From assembly GCF_038396675.1 (NCBI RefSeq), contig NC_088933.1:17127501-17191500 (forward strand): DNA of 64,000 nt, written 5' to 3'. A model generated the notes under the pieces. It made no database searches. It was given only the letters and a program-made list of their open reading frames with translations, and had not been told where the DNA came from. Shown in pieces: positions 1 through 53,174 of this stretch. This DNA comes from Hydra vulgaris. Its lineage: Eukaryota > Cnidaria > Hydrozoa > Anthoathecata > Hydridae. The position numbers and the translations under genes are program-made. Position 1 is the first letter of the stretch. Each line of letters begins with the position of its first letter.

Positions 1-130
1 TATAAGGAGGAGGGAGGGTTGGTGGTTTTGTGACTACATACAAAACTTATTTCTTGTTACGACTTTGTGACCAAAGTAAGGGGGGGGGTGAGGTCAAAAC
101 GGTCAAAAATTGCGTGACGTAATTTATGGA
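1..130. other. Possible transposon terminus
   Basis: G-rich tract followed by TGCGTGACGTAATTTATGGA near 112-131, a motif I associate with the ends of several eukaryotic DNA transposons. The partner end is not in the window, so this is only a suggestion. Confidence 0.25.
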
Positions 131-271
131 CAACCCCTTGACACTCATTGCGTAAATTTTAAGTTTTTTAATTTATATTTTTTGATTGACGGTTTCGGAT
201 GCTTTTGATAGGTTAATGTAAATAAAATTTTTTATCATGATTATTACAATGTTAGGAATAGGTAAACTTCA

Positions 272-323
272 ATAGGTAAACTCTCCAATTATTTTTATCA
301 AAATAATTGGAGAGTTTACCTAT
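272..323. repeat. Perfect inverted repeat, about 23-bp arms
   Basis: ATAGGTAAACTCTCCAATTA and its exact complement face each other across a 6-nt spacer. A partial direct copy (ATAGGTAAACTTC) lies just upstream at 258. There is no terminal-repeat or TSD signature. Confidence 0.75.
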
Positions 324-469
324 AGAAAATTAATGAGTAAATGAAAATAATTTAGTAAAACTGGCTTATTTTCAATCATTCTTGGTGCACCTCAAGCAAA
401 AAATTAAAAAAAAGTACGATGTGAACAACTAATGTTTTTTTCATTCGATTTATCTTTGGTTATGGAATG

Positions 470-554
470 CAGAACCGACGACACGAAAATTCAAGATTTT
501 TTTTAAAAATTGACGATTGTGCCCCCCTCTTCGAAACCCGTGTCGTCGGCCCTG
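470..554. mobile_element. Miniature inverted-repeat element (about 85 bp)
   Basis: CAGAACCGACGACACG at 470 and CGTGTCGTCGGCCCTG ending at 554 are inverted repeats with two or three mismatches. GAATG flanks on both sides (465-469 and 555-559), which reads as a 5-bp target duplication. Too small to encode anything. Confidence 0.6.
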
Positions 555-2429
555 GAATGTGAAGTTTAATAGAAATTTTAAGTCAATGTTCTACTGTATT
601 TTTATTTATGTTATATTATTTCAATAAAGCATGAAAAATAAGACTGTTTTATTTTCAAAGCTGTTTTAAAGGCACTAATGGCATTTAAACAATTTTTTTC
701 CTTCTTCAAAATAACTTTTCACGAATTAGCAAAATGCGCACCACCGTTACAAAATTTAAAAAAGAATTCAACCCGCTTTTCCCAAAAAAAACCTTCGGAG
801 GGATGAAAGTACACACATTCCTGATTCCAAAAATGTAAAAACTGAAATCAACAAATTACGTCCGAGAAAAAAAATTGCGATTGAAATTTACTCTATTAGC
901 ACATCTTACTGAAATGACAGTGAACAATATTTTTGCATTTTTTCAGTATTACGAAAACTAAAAGATTTTGTAATACTGTAAAAACTTTTAAATTAATTAC
1001 AGCACCTAAATAGATTGCAAAGCATTGCTCCAAATTGATTGTCACAAAATAAAGGCAGTAATTATACAGTATATTAGGAAAGCTAGTTAGCATGTTTTTC
1101 TATTGAAAATTATGTAAAAGAATTCATTTATTATATCTATCTAAAACCATAAGTATATTTGACTCAAATACTAACAGCACAACCCTACAATGTGCTTAAA
1201 CTAAAATTCTGGGAAAGTGCTACTTCAAATTAAAGTGCTCAAAAACTTAGTTTGGTGAATTTTAAAAAGACATATTTTTAAAAATGCCAAATTCTTCAAG
1301 ATCACATGAAAACAACAGGAAGATTGTCTGCTTCTTGTGCTTTCAAAAGTTTGATAGACAAGTGACAACATTCATCATTGAAAAACTTCATTCTCTACTT
1401 GATAAACAAACTGAGGCAAAAAGGATTCTGGTCAGCCTGTCCTCATGCCACCTATCTTCAACTACAAGAGCATTCAAGTCAGACCAGAGACACGAAAACA
1501 AAACAGTGGTTGTCTTATTTGTAAAGCTGGAAGGCTAAAATTGAATGAACAGCATCCACTCAGTACTGATCCGATGCCATCAGCACTTTTTGACAATGCT
1601 CCGATCATGACAGTGAAAGACCTTGTCACTCTTCAGGTAAATACTAATTTGTCAAATTCTGGTGTTAAATAACTTGCATCTACAATCAATCAAGTCAGCA
1701 AAACAAAAGTTATAAAAAGCAATTTTAATGCAAAGTTTGATGCCTTTGGAAGACATTTATTAGATCATTTCACACAAACTGACATTAATGTGTCAACTGA
1801 AAAAGCTTCAAACACCAAAAAGTCAAAAACTGTTGTTCATTGCAATGACCTGAAAAAGCTTTTGAATGAGTTCAACAGTCTCGACAATCATTCTCTGACA
1901 ACATTGTCAAGCTTGGAATAGATGGTGGAGGTGATTCCTAAAAGTCAGTCTGGGAATAATTGATACAAGTGGTATCAGTTACTCTCCCCCAAGCAAGCGA
2001 TCGCTCACTGCACCACATGCCAAAAATAGTGAAGTTAAATGACAACTTTTGGTTGCAGTTGCAGAAGACATGTCAGAAACATATGAAAACATCAAACAAT
2101 TGCTTTCATTGATTCAAGTCAACTCTACAAACTTCTTCATTTCTTGTGACTTAAAGGTTGCAAAAATTGTTGTGGTTTACAAGCAGGGGTGGGCTGCCAA
2201 ATTTTGAACAACCGGCTCGCTATTATCTCAAAAAAAAAAATAATCGTAAATTCGTACATTGTCTTCATTAATTTTTGTACAGTATAAAATATATATAACA
2301 AAACAAAACATTTATTGCACAAAATAACTAAACAAAATATTTATTGCACAATAAAACTGATAAATTCCAAGTTTAACACACTACGCAATGTATATGCCTA
2401 ACTAATTAATTAATCAATGTAGCGTTCAT

Positions 2430-4521
2430 ATGCCTTGTTCATTTGCAGAAACATCATTATTGTGCCCTCTTCTTACCTTTGTTTCAGTTGCTAACCTGTG
2501 ATTCTGGTTCATCCAAGATGTAACAAAAGGAATGGCATCGAAATTTGCTATTGGTTTCCCCAATAAATTTATTGTCATTCGATTGGATATATGTTCCACA
2601 GTAAGACCGGTTCTTAATTTTGATGCAATTAAATTTTTAAGACTAAAACCTCTCTCAGCTTCTGAACTGCTAATAGCAATTGTGCTTGCTATTTTTTTAG
2701 CCCTTAAAATCGAATTAGGTAACTGAACATTATTCAGCTGTATGTTTGCATCTCATGAAAATCATTAACATCTACTTTAAACTTTATAATTTTGCATAAT
2801 TTTCTAACCACGTCTTCACCTTTTAACCATGGTGACATAATTTTATCTAATGATCAGGTAGAAGGATCTAAAATCTCGAAGAGCTGGACAAATTTTTCAT
2901 AGTTATGAATGTCATTGTTCTCATTCTTATCCTCATCCATATTTATATGACTAGCCGATAAAAGTCTTGCTTTCATATTCTTTGCCACACTATCTAATAA
3001 TTGCTCTCTGGGAAGAGAGACAAATTTATTATTGTAATTAAATGGTATGCATTTGAACTCATTTGATGAAATTAAATTTTGAACTTTAGATATGGTAATT
3101 TTTCTTGATTGTAGCGCATTGGATAGTATTAAAAATTCTTCTAAGGTATCTATCATTAAAGCTAAATCTTCAATAAAATGTGTATTAGCTAATCTTTTGG
3201 CTATTCCTGAATTTGATTTGATTTGGACTGGATAAAATGTTTATACAACGCTGGGTATGCTCTCCACACAGCAGTAGCTGCTCGTAAGCTACAGGATGCC
3301 CAACGAGTTCTAGGTTCAAATCGCTAGAAATAGTTTCCAATTTGGCTTGGTTTTTATTTGACTGATTATATATTGCATATATTTTGTCTTAAAATATTTT
3401 AAAATGGTTTACTTGTTTAATGTCGCTTACGGAATTATCTAGTGCCAATTGCAATCGGTGATTCAAACAATGCCACACGATTATATTTGGAAACATTTCA
3501 GTTAACTTTGTGGCTACTCCAGATTTTTTTCCTAACATTGTTGATGCCCCATCTGAACAGAATCCTATGAAATTTCTTTGTAAATAATTTTTATCAAATC
3601 CATAGTAAGTAAGACAGTCTATTAAGGTCATAAAAGTTTTTTCGGCAGTTGTTGACGTCAATTCTTTTAAATCTACGAAAATTGTGAGAGGTTCAATTGC
3701 AGACTGTACTTCACACTGTAAATATATTACCAAAGTACTTTTTTTAGCAAGTGTAGAAACTTCGTCAATTATGATTCAAATTTTTGAATTTTGATTGATA
3801 ATGTTTTTAAAAACAGTTTTCTTAATCTGCATTGCAATATGTTCGACAATTCTAGTGGCAGTGCGTTTGGAATGTAAACAATTTCCTATATTAACACCAT
3901 TTTTTTCTTGTAATTCCAAAGCTGCTTCTATATAAGACATTGGTCTGTTTCGTTTAACAAGACTATAAACTGTGTTGAAGATTTTTACAGTAATGTTAAT
4001 TGCTTCAGAATTTAATATTTTAACTACATTTGGTAAAACTTGTTTGTTAGATTGAATAATTGTTTCTTTAATTTTTAAATGTGAGCATGAAGTGGAATGT
4101 TCTTTAATTTTTTTACGTAGAGAAGCTTGCCTTGTGTCTTTTTTAGTTCCATTAGGAATTATAAAACATGAAATCCACTCATTTGATACGTGAATATGTT
4201 TTTTGTTTTCTATTCCTAAGGTTTTTAATTTTGAACAGTCTTTACAACTTAATTTGCCATCTTTTACCACTAACCATTTATATTGTTCTGTGAACAAACT
4301 CACTTGTTTTTCTGTCCAAAAAGTAGTTGACTATTGCGTACTATGCATGGTTCCAATGATATTGTAGATGATGCTGATGAACATGAAGCTGATATTTTAT
4401 TTGAAATTGATTGTATAGGTTCAATGTCTGCAGAATTTATTGTTTTCTCTAGTATTTCTTCATTGAGTTTTTTTTTTTTGATATTTACAAAGGACAATAA
4501 ATTTCCTTGCACTCTCTTCAT
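2430..4521 (-). pseudogene. Decayed hAT transposase (KIAA1586-like type)
   Basis: It reads minus from 4521. A short N-terminal segment is followed after a frameshift by KWLVVKDGKLSCKDC (zinc-binding N-terminus) and a frame running 4303 to 3389 with an in-frame TGA near 3776. It includes [18 protein letters not shown] and [12 protein letters not shown], the hallmark catalytic-core segments of hAT transposases of the KIAA1586/ZMYM-like group. Downstream pieces (3156-2854 and about 2700-2430) hold the C-terminal region in shifted frames. Family placement is from motif recall. It lies inside the hAT element 2184-6169 and is the likely former source of its mobility; it is not functional now. Confidence 0.75.
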
Positions 4522-4743
4522 TTTTTAATAAAAAAATCTAAAATTTAAATACTGCCATTATATTCACACAATTTTAAATGAATGAATTTATATTATTTAC
4601 AAATAATAATTTACAATTGCTTATTTACGTAAACTAAAAACTTAATTTTACTTATATTACTTACCTTAGCAATTAGACTAATTAATTGTATTTTGTATAG
4701 TCAATTCAGTAAACAAAGTAAGTTTTTATATTAAATATAATCT

Positions 4744-5818
4744 TAGGGATTGCATCTCGAAATTCGAAATTCAAGAATTCCGGAATTCGTTTTCATAATA
4801 TAGTTTCGAATTCCGAAAATTTTACCAGCGAATTCCGAAATTAAAATTGATTTTTTCGTGCTCTACACAACTTTTAAATTGTATTTTTGTTTGTTTACAT
4901 ATAGATGTTCTACATTCTAATTCTACAAGAAGACATTCTATAAGTTCTAAATTTTATAAGTAGACTGAGAAAACATTCCCAAATTGCAGTTAACAGTGTC
5001 ATGTCTTCATTTCATTTGTTGTAATATTTTACGATTTGGAACAGTGTTTGTTTATTCGAGTACACTCGCGCCGGCCTTGCACCACATTAGCGCGGTGCAA
5101 GGCTGCCGCGAAGGAAGGGGGGAAGGAAGTATGTGGTAGAGGGATGAGCCCCCCATCCTCATGAATAATTTTTGTGTTAATTTAGTCGGCAAAATTGACT
5201 TTTTTAGACAAGTTAGTCGGCAAATAAAGACCTTTGGAATAATTAGTCGGCAAAATTCAAATAAAGAGGACCTTTTTTTTTGTTACTTAGCAAAAAATTT
5301 AATGCCCCCCCCCCCCTTCACGTGACAACTACTCGCGCAAACCCTGGAGCGGTGTGTATTGATTTATTTAGATCAATAATTTTTAAATAAGTACCATCAA
5401 TATTTTGTACGTAGGTAAGCATTAAAAAATAAAAACTAAGCCCTTAACATTAATGCAAAAGTTGCAAAACAAAACTCAATTGAATTTATTGTACAACATA
5501 CCGTCCAGCTCAACTCAACAATTTATAAGTCGGAGCTTTAATTCAAGAATTAAATCTGAAATTAAATTCTTCGAATGGCACGTTTACTAATTTTTGATTT
5601 TGATTTCGCCATTGAGGGTGGAGTTTGAGCGAGCCTTCTCAGTTGCTGGTAATTTTTGAATAAAAGTTCGATCGAGACTCGGCTTAAAGCGATATCTGCT
5701 TCCTCAAAGCATATTTTAGACAAATAAAACAATAATTAAATATTATTGAATTGGAATTCCGAAAAGATTTCTTTTCGAATTCCGAATTTTTTATTTTTGT
5801 TAGAATTTGCATTCCCTA
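4744..5818. mobile_element. Nested hAT element with TSD TATAATCT
   Basis: The ends TAGGGATTGCA (4744) and TGCATTCCCTA (5818) are inverted repeats with one mismatch, flanked by identical TATAATCT at 4736-4743 and 5819-5826. GAATTCCGAA-rich subterminal repeats occur at both ends. About 5612-5725 on the plus strand encodes a hAT C-terminal dimerisation remnant (FERAFSVAG, then a stop, then RSRLGLK). A GC-rich block at 5060-5340 lies inside. Confidence 0.88.
5612..5725 (+). pseudogene. hAT transposase C-terminal dimerisation fragment
   Basis: Reads FERAFSVAGNF, a stop, then IKVRSRL, the characteristic hAT C-terminal motif in which an E-R-F/A-S-x-A-G segment precedes R-S-R-L. Only about 35 codons survive, inside the nested element 4744-5818, whose transposase was therefore on the plus strand. 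Confidence 0.65.
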
Positions 5819-6393
5819 TATAATCTGTAGAAAACGAACAAATTATAAAAATAATAAAGTTGTAACAAGTAACGAAAGAAATAATAAAGAGGGCAATACG
5901 GTGCAGTGTGCCGAAGCTTCACAAATTATGACTTACTCACAAGCAAGAGCCAAGCACTTCGTATTTTACGTACGCACATGACGTGTGTATTGTGTTGCGC
6001 ACATGATATGTTTGCGAGTGTGTGGCACATCAGCGCGATGTGGATATTTTGCATAAACATACTATTAAAATGGCTTATTTTTGGTTTTAGGGTTAATTTA
6101 ACAAACGGCTCGCCAAGTTTTAAAAATTTTAACAACCGGATCGCGCGAGCCGGCTCCAGCCCACCCCTGTTTACAAGCACACTCCAGTACTCACCCCTGC
6201 ACATAGTGTACTGCTAATTGTCAACATCTTTCATTTTCTGGGCAGTTTAGAACTTTTGGCTCAATCAGAAAGCTTTAGAGACTTTAAATCTGCAGGATTG
6301 GACTTGATAAAGGCAAAGTTTTACAAGAATGTCATTCATATACCTTTGATTGATCTTCCTGACCAAAAGCTTGTTTTTGATCTCACACCTCCC

Positions 6394-6460
6394 AACAAGT
6401 GATTGACAACCGCAAGCATCAGGAGCTACACCTGATGCTCGGGGTTGTTAATCACTTGTT
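6394..6460. repeat. Inverted duplication inside the pseudogene (29-bp arms)
   Basis: 6394-6422 is an inverted copy of 6432-6460 with 26 of 29 positions matching and a 9-nt spacer. Removing the left arm joins PP directly, and in frame, to ELHLMLGVVNHL, so the left arm appears to be the inserted copy. Confidence 0.85.
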
Positions 6461-6949
6461 TAAGGCCTTATGAAACATTTAGCCCAAAGCTGATGATTAG
6501 CCAAGACTCTTAAAAATTCAACCACAACTCCATCACGGATGTCAATTTCCTGACAATGAATGCCACAAGCTTTTAAAGAATGTTGATCTCCTTCAAAAAC
6601 TAGCAGAAACTGACTGTGCATTCCAAGCTATTGGTATCATTGATGACCTTCGAAAATTTGGCTTTGGATAAGAGCTTGATCCACAATATGCAGTGAAAAT
6701 TGATGCATTTCGAACCTCATATCTGGCTTTGTCAAATGTTTCAGTGACGCCCAAGGTACATGCAGTCTTCTTTCACATCAAAGAATTGATTGAAATAAAA
6801 CACACTGCACTTGGACCTTACAGTGAGCAGTCAACAGAAGCTCTTCACCACTCATTTGCAGAATACTGGAAAAGATACAAAAGAGAAGCAAGTAATCCTA
6901 ACTATGGTAGCAAATTGAAGACGTGCATTGTGGACTGCAATAGCAAACA

Positions 6950-7836
6950 CATGTAAACAGTTTTTGCCATAAAAGAGTGAAGAAAAATATTGTCTAACTG
7001 AAAGTTTATAATTGTAATACTGAGATAATGTAACATGATTTCTAACCAATGTAGCACATTAAGGGTTGTGAACCAATTGATTATGCCAACCAGCATCACC
7101 CCTCGGAAAAAATAGAGGATAGACCATAGGATCTAAGTTGGCAGACATAATTGATATAGTTTTAAGAGGATGACTTCTCGGTAAACAACAACCTCCCTGA
7201 AAGCAGGTGGTGCACCATCTTCACCAACAAATACAACTGCAACTTCATTGCGTGAAGGGAGATTATAGCGACGCCCATCATACCCTTCAAGTAAAGACAT
7301 TTTTACAACCGACATCGAGCGACCTTCTAGAGCTGCTTGACGAATTTCTTCATCTTCCACTTCAGCCATGTTTTTAAATGCAAAAGCAAATGGGTTTTCT
7401 TCACTAATAATAGTTTGCAATCGAAACATTAAATCACTTAAGCAAAGATCATTACCACGTTGTTGTATTCTAAAATTTACTGCTACAAGTGGATTATAGA
7501 TGTATAGTTGACAATATGTCGGCGGAACATCTTGATTTGGTCTTAAATTACCAATACAATGAAAACTTTTCTAGCAGCATTTCTAGCATTTTGTTGATCA
7601 TCAATTTTACCTCGTCCAAGCCCATTTCTTTCATTTCTGCGACAATTATTTTCAACTCGCCTAACCAAACTCCCCTCATTTGGGTTCGAATTATTTGCTG
7701 CTTGCCGAGCAGCATTTTGTCCATTATTAATTTCATCTCGCCTAAGTCTATCTCTTTCATTTGTGCCACAAACAACTTGCCTATTAACATTTCTATTTTC
7801 TAAACTAATATCTGCTTCTAGCCTACTATCATCCAT
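6950..7836 (-). pseudogene. Helitron replicase/helicase N-terminal fragment
   Basis: Minus strand from 7836. It starts MDDSRLEADIS, followed by Arg/Asn-rich repeats (RRNERN, NAARQAANN) typical of Helitron Rep N-termini. After a frameshift come YIYNPLVAVNFR, NPFAFAFKNM, NLPSRNEVAVVFVGEDGAPP and REVVVY, then after another frameshift MVYPLFFPRGDAGWH and VTLSQYYNYKLSVRQ. These match the Helitron-like N-terminal domain upstream of the rolling-circle nuclease. The nuclease and helicase are absent: it ends abruptly at about 6950, against the pseudogene 1284-6956. A second, more decayed copy is at 45890-46470. Confidence 0.82.
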
Positions 7837-8001
7837 TTAAACTTCACTTTTAATTAAAAGTAGTAACAAAAAATCTTAAACGAATCCTGAAGATTGCGAT
7901 CTTTCCTATATAATTTTTTTCTACTCTAAATAGCACACACAAATAATTTTTATATATAACAGGCTGTCATTTAAAATAAATTATACAATCTTATGACTTT
8001 A

Positions 8002-8004
<3 letters not shown>

Positions 8005-8049
<45 letters not shown>
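8005..8049. repeat. TA microsatellite
   Basis: Uninterrupted alternating TA of about 45 bp. Confidence 0.95.
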
Positions 8050-8050
<1 letters not shown>

Positions 8051-8717
8051 CAGATAAGAGATGTTTGAAAAAAAATTAGCTTAGCAAATAATAAAAAAAA
8101 AAATTATTAGTAAACGTTTTTTTCAAAAATCCACAAAACTTTACAATACTTCGTTCTTCTATACCACATTAATACATTATCTGGTAAATCTAAAATAAAA
8201 AATGTAATGAATAAGTAAATAAATAAGATGTAGTAAACAGCGCTACAGACAAAAAATCAAATTGAGATAAAACAAATTGTATATATGGCAAAATATTTTG
8301 TATTGGCTTTTAGTGAATGATTAAAAGCAGTGATTTTTAATAAAATTACCTATTTACCATTTTAAACAATAGACACCAACATGAAGATAAGCCAAATGTC
8401 TATCAACTCAAAAGATAACAAAAAAAACATCACAGCAACAACACACAACAATAGCACACGCCATAAGTTAATATAATATTTATAATAGTAAGTAAGATAA
8501 CATTCTTATTTAACAGAATATAAGTAAAACATAAAGCGAAATGTTATTAAAATACATAATAATGTATTTTTTGACACTAAAGACTATTGTGTAACCCTCT
8601 GTTATAAGTACATCACTTGGCTGGCAAAGTTGACAATTTTTACTCTTCACGTTTACAAAGTCACAGCACTTTGAAACAATATAATATAAACATATGTACT
8701 AACTTTAAACACAATAA

Positions 8718-8777
8718 ATGTGTTTAAATATGTATATAAGGTTAAATATATACCTTATATACATATTTAAACACATT
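8718..8777. repeat. Perfect inverted repeat, about 25-bp arms
   Basis: AATGTGTTTAAATATGTATA at the left is matched by its complement ending at 8777, with a spacer of about 8 nt. No TSD flanks it. Confidence 0.8.
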
Positions 8778-9730
8778 TTTGAAAATAGTTATATAATACA
8801 TATTGACACATACACAAACAATAAAAAACACTTTACATTATTATAAAAGCACATTGATATAACAACTATAAAGCACTTATTACCACATACACATACATAT
8901 TAAAAAAGCATAAATGCAAACAATAAACGTGTACAAACAAAAATTTTAAAAAAGACGCGAGAAAATTTAAAAAGATTCAAAATAAAAAAAATATATATTT
9001 ACGAACAATACTCCTTACCTTTTTTTTTTCATAAGAACTGTAATCCTCATAACAAAATTTAACCTTTACATATAATAACATGTGACATGCCATGTCCGTG
9101 TTGGCACATAATTTTAATTTAATTTTACGAAATTTTCTTAAAAAGAACAAAAATAATTAATAGCATCACAGAAATTTCAAAGTAGTAATAACCATTTTAT
9201 GGAAATAGCATTAGTAAAACTTTAAATAATATCCATACCCCTACTTTCCTTCTAAAAAATAAAATAATAAAACTGCTAAAAGAAAAGCTAAAACAAACAA
9301 AATATAAACGATTTAAAAAATTAAAATCCTTTCTACTTAAAATCCTTGCTACTTCATCTAATAAAAATTCAAATCCTTTCTACTTTATCAAATAAAATGT
9401 ATATACAACTATTTTATATAATTACTTCAATTGTAATATGATCTTAACGATGATTATTTATCTTAGTATGATTCTTTATGTAATATATCTAAACTACTAA
9501 TTAAATTTCATAAGGAAAAAAGTTTCAACTCACTTAAGAGATCTTTCTCCGATGACCGCGTGCATTTTGATAACGCGCTCTTTCAAAGCATAACTAATAA
9601 AACGACATTAAACATTAAACGTTTCTGTAGTATTAATATTAGGATTAATATTAAGATTCTAATATAGTATAATCATAATACAATCCTAAATAATCATAAT
9701 AAAATTTTATGTTGTTAAAAAAACCAAGCT

Positions 9731-9776
9731 TTATGGGTATGTCAACTTTAATTGTTAAAGTTAACATACCCATTTT
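9731..9776. repeat. Inverted repeat with adjacent diverged copy
   Basis: TATGGGTATGTCAACTTTA and its near-complement face each other. The AACATACCCA half recurs downstream at 9812-9822. Confidence 0.7.
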
Positions 9777-10029
9777 ATGTTACTAAAAAAATCAACCTTA
9801 ATTGCTTAAGTAAACATACCCAGCAACACAACTGCAGTTTTCATTTAAAATATATCCTTTGGATTTATGAACATAAATCCAAACATAATACATTGCTGTT
9901 TTTTTCCCTTGTCTTTGTCTTGGTAAGACCTAAAATAGCAACATTTATTTGGTTTAAAATTTATTGTAGTCATATATCTTAATTACATTTTAGATTTCAC
10001 TAAAATTGTTTTTTTACCTTTGTTTTTAA

Positions 10030-10335
10030 AGCACAAAACTCAGACTCTTCATTTAAATCAGCATAAAAAACATCTTGCACGTGTCAACGGACAAAACAGT
10101 TAAAAGCCTCAAGGGATTTATACGCTTTCATACTTTCTCTGCTTTATAAACTTTGTGATTCTACTAAATATGTGTATATATCACCATAACTGTCTTCAGG
10201 AAACAAACTAACATTGTTTTTCCAAAATTTCTCTTCGATACCATACCAGGATCGGGAAGCAAAATATTATTTTCTAATGTCAACTTCTTAAAATAAAGTT
10301 CTTTGTCAGAATTAGCAAGAGAATATAAGTAAGAA
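10030..10335 (-). pseudogene. Fragment of a SWIM/YqaJ-like multicopy family
   Basis: The minus strand reads WYGIEEKFWKNN, FPEDSYGDIYTYLVESQS, a stop, ESMKAYKSLEAFNCFV, a stop, then VQDVFYADLN. The DIYxYL, KAYKSLEAxxxF and VQDVF succession is, from memory, the conserved N-terminal region of an uncharacterised SWIM zinc-finger protein family expanded in many invertebrates. Two in-frame stops argue for a dead copy. A possible donor GTAAAA follows near 10017, so one exon of a larger gene is the alternative. Confidence 0.45.
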
Positions 10336-11051
10336 GACACGGTTTAGATGAAACTTTATTAAGTTGTTAGAATTAAAATTCTTAATTTTATATTTTTGCC
10401 TACCAACTACTGCACATGCGCTTAAATTGTAAACATTTGCAACTGGTCTATAGGCCAATATTTTAGAAATACCGGGGGGCCAGCTGGAGCTAAAGAGACA
10501 GCATTGGAGAAATCACAGGTGGTGTGCTACACCGGTAACAAATATACTAAACCCGCTACAAATACCTTAAACCTGATAAAAAATGTACCACCTATCTGTC
10601 CGGGTGCCTTTACCGATTAATTATAGGTTGAAAATCTAACTTATGTTAAATATTGTTGCTGTTGCAACAATATTAAATATAATACAAAATTTAATATAAT
10701 AAACAATGCAAAATAATCCCCTTGTTGAAATGATTTTTCTACATATTTATGTTTTAGAATTTACTTTAAAATTAGAAATAAATCATTATTACTTGAAAAT
10801 CAATTAAAATCCAAATTACTATGATAATTATTGTACGTCTAATAGTCAATAGAAATACAGTGATAATTATTGTACGTCTATTGACTGTCTATACTATTAA
10901 GTTAAATAGTAAATTAAATCATAAAGTATTTTGTAAGCTTTTATTTTTGATTTATTTTCACCACATATTTGTCTTATTATTATTATTTTTTAAAGATTTA
11001 ATTATTTAATTTATGTTTTAATAAGAAAACTTACCAAAATTAAGAATAGAA

Positions 11052-11228
<177 letters not shown>

Positions 11229-11306
11229 TTTGTATAATTATTACTATTATTTTTGTTGTATCATTATAAGGATTGCTCAAAATGACTTTTTAAATTAAAT
11301 TACGAT

Positions 11307-52615
<41,309 letters not shown>

Positions 52616-52977
52616 GTTAGTTTTTTTTTGAATTATGGATCAGTTATAATTATTAAAATTCAATAAAATTTGATGAAAAAAAAATTATATATATTAAAGA
52701 TATTATATATATTAGCCCCCACCATTTTAGCAATATTTTTGAAGGTTGTTATTCAAATTCTAGTGCCTTGTGATGAGTTTTATGAAATGTTTTTTTTTAC
52801 TAGTTTTTTTTTTAAAATTATTTTATCTAGTTTAAAGCATTCTTTTCGTTATTTTTGTTTCAATTTAAATAGCAGAAAAAAAATTAATTTTTTAAATTGC
52901 ACAGGCTAATTTAAAAATGACCATCCAGCCAGCACTTTTTTGTGCGTTGGCATTAAATTTTAAAGGCAGAAGACTGA

Positions 52978-53107
52978 TGTATATATATACATATATATAT
53001 ATATGTATATACATATTTTTATATATATCTTTGTGATAAATTTGCATATATATGTATATATATACATATATATATATATATAAAATTTATTACAAAGAGA
53101 TATATCT

Positions 53108-53173
<66 letters not shown>
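52978..53173. repeat. Compound TA/TACA microsatellite
   Basis: About 195 bp of TA with scattered C and G, containing three ATCTTTGTGATAAATTT-like segments. Confidence 0.9.

Positions 53174-53174
<1 letters not shown>

Larger units (their letters stand above)
2184..6169 (-). mobile_element. hAT DNA transposon, full span with TIRs and 8-bp TSD
   Basis: The left end CAGGGGTGGGCTG (2184-2196) and right end CAGCCCACCCCTG (6157-6169) are perfect 13-bp inverted repeats. TTTACAAG flanks both sides (2176-2183 and 6170-6177), an 8-bp target duplication typical of hAT. It carries a decayed minus-strand transposase (about 2430-4521) and a nested element (4744-5818). Subterminal CCGGCTCGC motifs recur at both ends. 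Confidence 0.92.
1284..6956 (+). pseudogene. Pseudogene of an unnamed multicopy gene family, interrupted by a hAT element
   Basis: Two coding segments, about 1284-2183 and 6178-6956, read plus. The N-terminal part has Cys pairs (CFLCF, CLIC) suggesting a zinc-binding region; the C-terminal part has PKVHAVFFHIKE, YSEQSTEALHHSF and WKRYKREA, which I associate from memory with an uncharacterised repeated family of cnidarian and arthropod genomes. Without 2184-6169 and one TTTACAAG copy, the frame runs unbroken across the junction (IVVVYK then HTPVLTP), so the insertion hit coding sequence. Other damage: frameshifts near 1440, several in-frame stops, and a 29-bp inverted duplication at 6394-6422 that shifts frame. 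No function is assigned; the family may itself be transposon-derived. Confidence 0.65.
7837..10029. other. Gene-free AT-rich stretch
   Basis: No coding signal recognised. It holds a TA microsatellite (8005-8049), a long perfect hairpin (8718-8777) and another at 9731-9776. The CG-containing segment at 9541-9600 reads plausibly on the minus strand but is too short to classify. Confidence 0.5.

Noticed and set aside
4334-4528. Plus-strand 64-codon frame
   Set aside because: Shadow of the minus-strand hAT transposase N-terminus.
5906-6217. Frames on both strands across the right end of the hAT element (5926-6204 minus too)
   Set aside because: They span the TIR junction and have no family motif.
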